8,798 bases of DNA from Ardenticatenia bacterium (GTDB taxonomy: Bacteria; Chloroflexota; Anaerolineae; Aggregatilineales; Ch27): contig JALSTC010000659.1 in the NCBI GenBank assembly GCA_026983935.1, forward strand, positions 1 to 8,798, written 5' to 3'. Below the pieces are notes generated by a model that saw only the letters and a list, made by a program, of their open reading frames with translations, was not told the origin of the DNA and ran no database searches. How positions within the stretch are numbered: position 1 is the first letter of the stretch; the number at the start of each line of letters is the position of its first letter. A program made the position numbers and the translations under genes. Shown here piece after piece: positions 1 through 5,813 of the stretch.

Positions 1-894
1 CGTGCAGCAGATGCCGGAGAGGTTGATGCCATTGGCCCCCGCCTCCCGCGCATAAGCGATGATCTCCGGGTCCTGCGAGGCGGCCACGATCATCTCGCTG
101 AGCGTCGGCTCATGACCGTGCACAACCACATTGACCATATCCTTCTTGAGCACGCCCAGATTGGCCATCCCCAGGATGGGGGCCGGTGTGCCAAAGAGAA
201 TGTCGGAGATATCGGTGGCGATCATGCTGCCGCCCCAGCCATCAGCAAGGGCCGTACGAATGGCATGTTCCAGGATGTGCTCCGGGTCCTGGTCATCGCC
301 GATGTGTGTACGATGCAGGCATTCGACCACTTCGCGATCAATGCCGCGTGGGATGACCTTGCGCTCCCGCCAGAGCTGCTGACGCTTCTCCGGCGCACGG
401 CGAACCGGCACAACCTCGCCGTGCTGCTGGCCGAACTGCGCAATGTACAGATCGGCCAGATCGTTGGCGATCTCCTCCGGGGCACGACCCTCAATCGGGA
501 TGTCGTACCTGGAAGCTATGATGCGAAGCTTGGCAACGTCACGGATGTAATACCCCTCGGCTTCACCGTTGGCGACGGCCTTGAGCGTAAAGGCCATATC
601 ACGCCCATGATCGGAGTGCGCGGCAGCACCGGCAGCAATGGCCCGTATCAGGTTGCGTGCCTGGATGGTGTCAATGGTCGCGCCGCATACGCCGGTCTGT
701 CCATCTTTGGTCAGGCGGCAGGGCCCCATGCCGCAGTTCTTGCAGCACATCCCCGAATCGCCAATGGGGCAGGGCACCATGTCATCCGCACGAGTGAAAG
801 CCGTGCTGACTCCCATTTCTTCAGCACGACTCAGCATTTCCTGTGCGGCGGGGTCTATGCTGTATTGTTCGATGTCGCGTTTCTTTTTAGCCAT
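1..894 (-). CDS. cooS: Anaerobic Ni-Fe-S carbon monoxide dehydrogenase, catalytic subunit (N-terminal 298 residues; gene continues beyond the left edge)
   Basis: This is the catalytic subunit of the anaerobic CO dehydrogenase, which interconverts CO and CO2 at a Ni-Fe-S C-cluster and passes electrons through B- and D-clusters; it works in the cytoplasm as a homodimer. The frame is open from the ATG at 894 to the window edge, giving 298 of the roughly 630 residues usual for the family. Near the N terminus lies CPIGDSGMCCKNCGMGPCR: C42 and C50 fit the intersubunit D-cluster, and C51, C54, C59 and C70 fit the B-cluster. VHGHEP carries H261, matching the C-cluster histidine of characterised CODHs, and the last visible residues, GICCT, are the next C-cluster cysteine motif. 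A strong Shine-Dalgarno AGGGGGA precedes the start. It lies 15 nt after the HMA-like gene and is surely cotranscribed with it. Whether it is a respiratory/biosynthetic CODH or part of an acetyl-CoA synthase cannot be told, because the C-terminal half and downstream genes are outside the window. Confidence 0.96.
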   Translation of the reverse strand, partial: MAKKKRDIEQYSIDPAAQEMLSRAEEMGVSTAFTRADDMVPCPIGDSGMCCKNCGMGPCRLTKDGQTGVCGATIDTIQARNLIRAIAAGAAAHSDHGRDMAFTLKAVANGEAEGYYIRDVAKLRIIASRYDIPIEGRAPEEIANDLADLYIAQFGQQHGEVVPVRRAPEKRQQLWRERKVIPRGIDREVVECLHRTHIGDDQDPEHILEHAIRTALADGWGGSMIATDISDILFGTPAPILGMANLGVLKKDMVNVVVHGHEPTLSEMIVAASQDPEIIAYAREAGANGINLSGICCT

Positions 895-909
895 CTCTCA
901 TCCCCCTAG

Positions 910-1305
910 TCATTCTTCCTCATCCGCTTTGCGGATGACCCCCAGACCGGGACAGGGCCACAAGACGCGCCCTGCAGGCCGGACTTCCTGCGCGAAGCTG
1001 ACCACATGTCGGGCCTGCTCGAAAGCGGTTGTGTGCCGGAAAAAGGTCTCCTGCCCATCGGGCGAGTAAGCAACAGCCCCCGTCTCTACAGGGACGTCCA
1101 GCTCCTGCAAGTAGCCTGCTTCTTCCAGCGCTGCCTTGATCGCCTCCGGTTTGATCTGCTCCGGGTCGTAATCAACCTGGACGATCTGAAAAGCGCTGCT
1201 GGCATAGATTTCCCCGATGCCAGGCAGACCGGACAGCACCCGCCGGACTTCGATCACGTGATGATCGCCGTACATTGCCGGGACGTTCAGGGTAAGTGTT
1301 TCCAT
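910..1305 (-). CDS. Small HMA-fold (heavy-metal-associated) protein lacking the CxxC motif, upstream of cooS
   Basis: A 131-residue soluble protein. Residues 1-67 follow the beta-alpha-beta-beta-alpha-beta plan of HMA/CopZ-type metal chaperones: an initial LTLNVP strand, a helix around VIEVRRVLSGLPG, an IVQVDYDP strand and a closing AIKAALEEAGY helix. In canonical members the first loop is GMxCxxC; here it reads AMYGDHH (10-16), so the two cysteines are replaced by G13 and H16. Residues 84-131 form a tail outside the domain with H91, H100 and a single cysteine in WPCPG (C118). Its end is 15 nt before cooS, so the two are cotranslated neighbours. The start at 1305 has a modest purine-rich site (AAAGGCAGG). 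By position and fold it could assist CODH metallation or act as a regulator or scaffold, but that is inference; direct metal binding by the usual bis-cysteine site is not possible. The HMA fold is fairly secure and the function is unknown. Confidence 0.82.
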   Translation of the reverse strand: METLTLNVPAMYGDHHVIEVRRVLSGLPGIGEIYASSAFQIVQVDYDPEQIKPEAIKAALEEAGYLQELDVPVETGAVAYSPDGQETFFRHTTAFEQARHVVSFAQEVRPAGRVLWPCPGLGVIRKADEEE

Positions 1306-1367
1306 AGACGCCTGCCTTTAATGAGTGGAGCGAAACTGGCGGACGATGATGTGAGATCAATGACTGG

Positions 1368-1405
1368 ACTGGTTGACGGAGCGAAAACCGAAACGGTCAA
1401 CCGGT
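1368..1405 (-). other. Inverted repeat / stem-loop in the probable leader of the HMA-cooS transcript
   Basis: ACTGGTTGAC (1368-1377) and GTCAACCGGT (1396-1405) are complementary at 9 of 10 positions, with the tenth a possible G-U pair in RNA, around an 18-nt loop. The structure would lie about 60 nt upstream of the HMA-gene start. The 9-mer GGAGCGAAA in the loop (1378-1386) occurs again at 1327-1335. No T-run follows on the minus strand, so it is not an obvious intrinsic terminator. It may be an operator or an mRNA leader structure. Confidence 0.5.
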
Positions 1406-1448
1406 GGGAGTAATGTGGAGGGCGACGAACGCGGAACCAATAACTATT

Positions 1449-1460
1449 TATGCCGGCATA
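1449..1460. promoter_or_regulatory. Perfect 12-bp palindrome TATGCCGGCATA, candidate operator
   Basis: TATGCCGGCATA is perfectly self-complementary and stands out in an AT-rich stretch about 145 nt upstream of the HMA-cooS unit. A dyad of this size suits a dimeric transcription factor. No regulator is encoded in the window, so the binding protein is unknown. Confidence 0.35.
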
Positions 1461-1543
1461 TCATTTGCTGACTGCACACAGATCAGACATTTTGAGCTGT
1501 ATATAGTCTCTTTACATCTTTGTGGGGAGATGGGGAGTATGTC

Positions 1544-1571
1544 AAGTGACGATTTTCACTTACGAAAGTGA
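1544..1571. promoter_or_regulatory. Alternating half-site cluster AAGTGA-N6-TCACTT-N4-AAGTGA
   Basis: The hexamer AAGTGA occurs at 1544-1549 and 1566-1571, with its exact reverse complement TCACTT at 1556-1561 between them. This creates two overlapping dyads that share the central half-site, with spacers of 6 and 4 nt. Repeated alternating half-sites are typical of sites for cooperative dimeric repressors or activators. It sits in the intergenic region ahead of HMA-cooS; which protein binds is unknown. Confidence 0.4.
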
Positions 1572-1613
1572 TGGTTAGGCAAATCGCACCAGTGAGGATG
1601 TGCACATGATCAA

Positions 1614-1629
1614 AATGACATTAATCACA
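1614..1629. promoter_or_regulatory. CRP/FNR-family-like dyad (minus strand TGTGA-N6-TCATT)
   Basis: On the minus strand this reads TGTGATTAATGTCATT. That matches all five bases of the left half and three of five of the right half of the CRP consensus TGTGA-N6-TCACA. The palindrome ATGTGCACAT (1598-1607) is adjacent. CRP/FNR-family sensors, including the CO sensor CooA, control many CODH operons, so the position is suggestive, but one near-consensus site is weak evidence. Confidence 0.3.
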
Positions 1630-1674
1630 CAAATTACTATTGTAAAGTTTTGTAATTAATTTGCGCCAGGAATC

Positions 1675-2721
1675 TCACCCTCGGCGCAGGGTCTCGCCGA
1701 CGTGGGCCAGCACATCGAACACCTGCCCGGCGATGGCCTCGCTGGCGGAACCGAGGCCGCAGCTTGGCGTGATCAGGCTGCGGGCGGCGAGTTCTTCCGG
1801 TGCAATGGCAACGCCGCGTGCCTCCGCTTTGCTGCTGATCAGCGCGAAGCCTTCCCGCAACTTTTGCGCGACTGCCTCCGGCGTGAGGCCCTCGATGGCC
1901 TCGTTGTTGGGCACAATGCCCCAGGCCACCACCCCGCCGCGATCCAGAAATGCGCGGAGTTCCGCCGGGTACAGCGCCAGATTTTCCAGGTACCCATAAG
2001 CATCGAGGTTGAGGATATCCACGGTCGTGGCCAGCAGCACCGACCAATCCGTATTGGCGCAGCAGTGCACACCAGCCAGCGCGCCTTCCTGATGAATGGC
2101 GTCAAAGACTTCGTCCAGCATGGCGATCACCTGCTCCCGACTGAGGCTGATGTAAGCCGAGCCAAAAGAGGCCATGTACGGTTCATCCACAAAAATGATC
2201 GCATTGGGACGGGTGGCCTTGAGCTGGCGCACCTGCCAGCGGGCGTTCATGGCCGCGTTCTTGACGATCGCGTCGGCCAGCATGTCGTTGTACAGGCTGG
2301 CCCGCAGGTTCTGGTCGGTGACCGTCAGCCCGAAGCTGATGGGGCCAGTGACCTGGCCTTTGGCCCAGTCGCCAGGTACGGCCTGCAGCGCCTCCAGCAT
2401 GGCATAGAATCCGGCGGCGTACTCCGGACTCAGGCCAAAGGACTCCACATCATCGGCCAGATAGCGCTCATAGAACGCCTCCAGCGCCGGGGTGAGATCG
2501 CCCTCTGTGTTGAACGTGATCTTCTCGCCGGTTTCATCCACCACAACGGCGGGCAGGGCGGCGCTGTACTGCACATACATGCTTTCCCGAAAGGAGCGGC
2601 GCGGCATTTGCGGCCAGGCGGGGACATCCAGCATCCGCGCCAGCCGCTCACACAGGGCTGCATCTTCCCTGTAAGGCACACTGCCCACATGGGTTGTCCA
2701 GAAGTCGGGGCTGAAGGTCAT
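1675..2721 (-). CDS. Stand-alone MetE C-terminal-domain-like methyltransferase (core methionine synthase / UroD-MetE superfamily)
   Basis: A 348-residue TIM-barrel-type protein resembling the zinc-containing catalytic domain of cobalamin-independent methionine synthase, without MetE's N-terminal half. Zinc-site motifs are present: H219-x-C221 in GVHCCANTDW, equivalent to the HxC loop of MetE, and C321 in TPSCGLGS, equivalent to MetE's late DCGLKT cysteine. HVGSVP near the N terminus (11-16) and FVDEP (177-181) match substrate-loop positions of the family. The chosen ATG at 2721 has AGAGGGA 4 nt upstream; an ATG 22 codons earlier would run into the GC-rich intergenic stem region and gives a poor N terminus. 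It stands alone, 139 nt after livF. Single-domain members of this group can make methionine from methyl-corrinoid donors rather than folate, or act in other methyl transfers. Nearby CODH fits one-carbon metabolism. The superfamily is secure; the methyl donor and acceptor are inferred. Confidence 0.85.
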   Translation of the reverse strand: MTFSPDFWTTHVGSVPYREDAALCERLARMLDVPAWPQMPRRSFRESMYVQYSAALPAVVVDETGEKITFNTEGDLTPALEAFYERYLADDVESFGLSPEYAAGFYAMLEALQAVPGDWAKGQVTGPISFGLTVTDQNLRASLYNDMLADAIVKNAAMNARWQVRQLKATRPNAIIFVDEPYMASFGSAYISLSREQVIAMLDEVFDAIHQEGALAGVHCCANTDWSVLLATTVDILNLDAYGYLENLALYPAELRAFLDRGGVVAWGIVPNNEAIEGLTPEAVAQKLREGFALISSKAEARGVAIAPEELAARSLITPSCGLGSASEAIAGQVFDVLAHVGETLRRG

Positions 2722-2769
2722 GTGTCCCTCTTTCAGCGGCCACAGAGGACCGCTCAAAACCCGCCCCAG

Positions 2770-2815
2770 CCCGCCTGCCCGGCGCACAACAGCGGCAGGG
2801 AACAGGCAGGCCGGG
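2770..2815 (-). terminator. Possible stem-loop terminator after livF
   Basis: CCCGCCTGCC (2770-2779) pairs with GGCAGGCCGGG (2805-2815) apart from one bulge, including a perfect 7-bp core GCCTGCC/GGCAGGC. On the minus strand the stem is followed by a G-rich 10-nt stretch and then TTTT (2759-2756). It lies just after the livF stop and before the MetE-like gene, so it could end the importer transcript. The short T-run set back from the stem makes this a weak call. Confidence 0.3.
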
Positions 2816-2860
2816 TGTGTTGACTATACCGGAAAGCCTATGATCGACCGCTGGCTTGCC

Positions 2861-3565
2861 TCAGCCGCCCAGATAGGCCTTTTGCACTTCCGGATTCTGT
2901 GCCAGCTCCTGGCTGGGGCCGGCGAGTACGATATTGCCGGTTTCCAGCACATAGCCGCGTGCCGCCAACTGCAGCGCCATGCGGGCATTCTGCTCAACCA
3001 GCAGGATGGTCGTCCCCTGCGCGTTGATCTCCCGCAGGATTTCGAAAATCTGCTGCACCAGGATCGGGGCCAGCCCCATTGACGGCTCGTCAAGCAGCAT
3101 CAGCTTGCCGCCGGTAACCAGCGCCCGCCCGACGGCCAGCATCTGCTGTTCGCCGCCGGAGAGTGTATCGCCGAGCTGATCCCGACGTTCTTCCAGACGG
3201 GGGAAAATTTCAAAGACGCGCTTGATGCGCTTGTTGAGGGTTGCGCTGTCGAGCTGAAACCCGGCCAGCCGCAAATTCTCGTAGACGGTGAGGTTACCGA
3301 AAATGCGGCGGCCCTCCGGAACCAACGCCATCCCGCGCTTGACAATGCTGTGCGCGGACATGCCGGCGATATTTTCTCCCTGATAGATGATCTCGCCGCT
3401 GTCCGGACTCAGGAGGCCGGCGATGGTATTGAGGGTGGTGGATTTACCCGCCCCGTTTGCGCCGATCAGCGTGACGATCTCACCTTCGTCTACATCAAAG
3501 GACACGCCGTGCACGGCCTTGATGCTGCCGTATGACACATGCATGTCCCGAACGCTTAGCAACAT
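2861..3565 (-). CDS. livF: Branched-chain amino acid type ABC transporter ATP-binding protein LivF
   Basis: A 234-residue ABC ATPase, the usual length for LivF. It powers uptake through the LivH/LivM channel as a partner of LivG at the inner face of the membrane. Walker A is GANGAGKS (35-42), the LivF-typical VPEGRR replaces a classical Q-loop (82-87), the signature is LSGGEQQ (135-141), Walker B is LMLLDEPS (155-162), and the H-loop position carries Q in LVEQNA (189-194), as is normal for LivF. The C terminus ends in the family-typical VQKAYLGG. Its ATG shares one base with the livG stop (TGATG), showing translational coupling; it is the last gene of the importer operon. Confidence 0.97.
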   Translation of the reverse strand: MLLSVRDMHVSYGSIKAVHGVSFDVDEGEIVTLIGANGAGKSTTLNTIAGLLSPDSGEIIYQGENIAGMSAHSIVKRGMALVPEGRRIFGNLTVYENLRLAGFQLDSATLNKRIKRVFEIFPRLEERRDQLGDTLSGGEQQMLAVGRALVTGGKLMLLDEPSMGLAPILVQQIFEILREINAQGTTILLVEQNARMALQLAARGYVLETGNIVLAGPSQELAQNPEVQKAYLGG

Positions 3566-4338
3566 CAGGCCACTTCTCCTTGTTCGCCCAGGTATGCCTC
3601 AATGACGCGCGGGTTGTTCTGGATTTCTTCCGGGACACCTTCGGCGATGGTTTCGCCAAAATCCAGCACTTTGATACGCTCGCAGATGTTCATCACCAGC
3701 CGCATCTGGTGCTCGATCAGCCAGATGGTGAGGTCAAACTCATCGCGTATCCAGTGGATGAAATCCATCAACTCCCCGATTTCATTCGGATTCATGCCTG
3801 CCGCCGGCTCATCCAGCAGGAGCAACTTGGGCCGCCCGCCCATGGCCCGCAGAATTTCCACCCGGCGCTGCACACCGTAGGGCAGATTCATGGCCGGTTC
3901 ATAGGCGTAGTGCTCCAGCTTGAACAGGCGGAGCAGTTCCCGCGAGTGCTCCTCGATCTCGCGCTCCTGCTTCTGATAGCGCGGAAGCTGCAGGAAGACA
4001 TCCATCAGCCCATAGCGAATGCTGTGGTAATGCGCAACCCGCACATTGTCCAGCACGGTCATCTGCCCCCACAGCCGGATCGTCTGGAAAGTGCGGCTGA
4101 TGCCCATGCTGTTGATCTCATGCGGCGACCTGCCGACCAGCTCCTGGCCTTCCAGTTTGATGCTGCCTTCGCTGGCTTTATAAGCGCCTGTGACCAGGTT
4201 AAAGATGGTCGTTTTTCCCGCGCCGTTCGGGCCGATCAGCCCGATCAACTCGCCGTGTTCCAGCGAAAGGTTGAAGTCGCTGACCGCCCGCAGACCGCCA
4301 AAGTAGTGTGTGAGGTGACTAATCTCCAGTAATGGCAT
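3565..4338 (-). CDS. livG: Branched-chain amino acid type ABC transporter ATP-binding protein LivG
   Basis: A 257-residue ABC ATPase and partner of LivF. Walker A is GPNGAGKT (36-43), the Q-loop is RTFQ (82-85), Walker B is LLLLDEPAAGMNP (172-184) and the switch histidine is H210 in LIEHQM. A longer segment between the Q-loop and signature (about 100-145), with an acidic/basic helix KQEREIEEHSRELL, is usual in LivG. The signature reads LPYGVQRR (152-159) where the family normally has LSYGxQRR, so the first serine is proline. The start at 4338 has GGAGG about 8 nt upstream and lies within the last codons of livM (20-nt overlap). Operon order livH-M-G-F and motifs make the assignment firm; the transported compound cannot be read from the ATPase. 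Confidence 0.96.
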   Translation of the reverse strand: MPLLEISHLTHYFGGLRAVSDFNLSLEHGELIGLIGPNGAGKTTIFNLVTGAYKASEGSIKLEGQELVGRSPHEINSMGISRTFQTIRLWGQMTVLDNVRVAHYHSIRYGLMDVFLQLPRYQKQEREIEEHSRELLRLFKLEHYAYEPAMNLPYGVQRRVEILRAMGGRPKLLLLDEPAAGMNPNEIGELMDFIHWIRDEFDLTIWLIEHQMRLVMNICERIKVLDFGETIAEGVPEEIQNNPRVIEAYLGEQGEVA

Positions 4339-5803
4339 CTGAGGCCTCCGAGGTCACGATTTTCTTCCTGGATGCAGACCGACTCATGCCGAGGTTGAGA
4401 TTCAACTCGCGGAACCCGAACAACCCCTGCGGGCGGTAGATCATCAACAGGATCAGGATCAGGGGAACGACAACCCATTTAAGGACGGCAAGGGGGCGCA
4501 GCGCCTCGATCAGGATGGTGAAAATCACCGCCGCGATCACCGAGCCGCTGATGCTGCCCATGCCACCCAGATAGACCATCACCAGCACTTCGGTGGACTT
4601 GAGGATGCCGAAGACGCCGGGATTCACATAAGCCAGTTGGTGAGCGAACAACCCTCCGGCCATACCCGCGATGAAGGATGACACCAGAAAGGCCACCAGT
4701 TTGACACGGCGCGTGTTGACGCCCATCAGTTCAGCGGCGATCTCATCCTCACGGACGGCAATAATCCCCTTGCCAAAGGTCGAGTTAACCAGGTTGTAGA
4801 TCAGCCCCAGCGAGATCAGGGTGAAGAGCAGCGTCCAGTTGAGGTTCGTCCAGAGCGGGACGCCGTTCAGACCACGCGGGCCACCGACAACTTCCAGATT
4901 ATTGATCACGCCCTGCACAATGAAATTCACCGCCAGCGTCACGATGGCCAGGTAGTCGCCGCGTGTGCGGAAGGAAGGGAAGGCGACCAACAGGCCGGCT
5001 ATTGCCGCGGCAATACCACCGGCAATCAGGGCGATGATAAAGCCGAAGGGCAGCCCCCATTCTGGCGGCAGCAGCGGCGGGCCAAAAACACGGGTATCTG
5101 CGAACAGCACCATGGTGATGACCGAGGAAACATACGCCCCGACCGCCATGAATCCAGCATGGCCGACGGAGAATTCGCCCATGTAGCCGTTCACCAGATT
5201 CAGGCTGACCGACAGCATGATGTTGATCCCCATGAAGATCAGCACCAGCTCACGAGTCCCGCCGTCACCACCCCACCCGACGATAATCAGGTAGAACAAC
5301 ACGAGGTGGATGCCGATATTGGCCCAGCGCGGCAGGGTGCGCAAGAAGCGGGTGATCACACCACGCAGCAGCAGCACAATGATCAGGGTGGGCAGTACAT
5401 AGATCACCAGGTCGTACACCACCACCCGGATCAGTACAGAGAAGAATCCGGGGTCACGACGACCCTGGTAGAACAGGGCATTCACAAAAGTCTGGATCAG
5501 GTCTCCAATTGCCCCGGCAGACTGCGAAACCGGATTGGACACAGTCATGGAAGGGGATGGAAAGAACGGCCCCAAAATGCCGGAAAAGTCCAGATTGGAG
5601 AACGGCTCGAAAATGTCCACAATGCCGAACAGCTTGGGAATCTTGCGGAAGGCGAGCGTCCGGGCAAAATCTTTGCCAACCCACTGCTCGATCACTACCG
5701 CACCCAGAATGCCCAATTGGTAGACCAGCAGCGGCGTGCCCTGGAGCCGTTCACGCAGAGGAGCCACGAGCCTGGAAAAGCGGTTGCGAATGGCGCTCAA
5801 CAT
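4319..5803 (-). CDS. livM: Branched-chain amino acid type ABC transporter permease LivM, with long N-terminal extension
   Basis: An inner-membrane permease of the importer. The conserved core is clear: NLVNGYMGEFSVGHAGFMAVG (about 202-222), VGGPRGLNGVP (306-316), the EAA-type loop VREDEIAAELMGVN (350-363) that docks the ATPases, and the closing RPQGLFG (457-463). I chose the ATG at 5803 because AGGAG lies 8 nt upstream and 10 nt separates it from the livH stop; the ATG at 5839 would overlap livH and has no comparable site. The protein is then 494 residues, against about 300-430 for most LivM. The extra roughly 180 N-terminal residues hold hydrophobic segments near 24-42, 121-150 and 162-177 separated by a polar loop with PSPSMTVSNPVSQSAG. 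The C-terminal tail (470-494) is charged and overlaps the livG start. Confidence 0.94.
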   Translation of the reverse strand: MLSAIRNRFSRLVAPLRERLQGTPLLVYQLGILGAVVIEQWVGKDFARTLAFRKIPKLFGIVDIFEPFSNLDFSGILGPFFPSPSMTVSNPVSQSAGAIGDLIQTFVNALFYQGRRDPGFFSVLIRVVVYDLVIYVLPTLIIVLLLRGVITRFLRTLPRWANIGIHLVLFYLIIVGWGGDGGTRELVLIFMGINIMLSVSLNLVNGYMGEFSVGHAGFMAVGAYVSSVITMVLFADTRVFGPPLLPPEWGLPFGFIIALIAGGIAAAIAGLLVAFPSFRTRGDYLAIVTLAVNFIVQGVINNLEVVGGPRGLNGVPLWTNLNWTLLFTLISLGLIYNLVNSTFGKGIIAVREDEIAAELMGVNTRRVKLVAFLVSSFIAGMAGGLFAHQLAYVNPGVFGILKSTEVLVMVYLGGMGSISGSVIAAVIFTILIEALRPLAVLKWVVVPLILILLMIYRPQGLFGFRELNLNLGMSRSASRKKIVTSEASDAITGD

Positions 5804-5813
5804 CAGTTCGCTC

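Larger units (their letters stand above)
1306..1674. promoter_or_regulatory. AT-rich intergenic region with clustered dyads, upstream of the HMA-cooS unit
   Basis: This 369-nt stretch has no convincing gene. It lies between the end of the MetE-like gene and the HMA-cooS pair, so it should carry the promoter for CODH expression. From about 1430 to 1665 it is clearly more AT-rich than its surroundings. It contains several inverted repeats, listed separately: a long leader stem (1368-1405), a 12-bp palindrome (1449-1460), an alternating AAGTGA/TCACTT cluster (1544-1571), the palindrome ATGTGCACAT (1598-1607) and a CRP/FNR-like dyad (1614-1629). I could not place a sigma-70 promoter with correct spacing. 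I see no recognisable cobalamin or nickel/cobalt riboswitch, though that was judged by eye only. Confidence 0.6.

Noticed and set aside
112..909. Long plus-strand open frame opposite cooS
   Set aside because: It is antisense to a clear CODH with all its cluster motifs; the product has no recognisable pattern and the open frame follows from GC-rich codon usage.
1540..1545. TTGACA on the minus strand as a -35 box for HMA-cooS
   Set aside because: No acceptable -10 hexamer lies 15-19 nt downstream; the nearest AT-rich hexamers are 25 or more nt away.
1306..1674. Metal or cobalamin riboswitch ahead of the CODH unit
   Set aside because: No conserved riboswitch core elements could be recognised by eye; a covariance-model search would settle it.
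1702..2823. 373-codon plus-strand open frame opposite the MetE-like gene
   Set aside because: It is a little longer than the real gene, but its translation is low-complexity (His, Gln, Gly rich) without motifs, while the minus strand carries MetE zinc-site motifs and a good ribosome-binding site.
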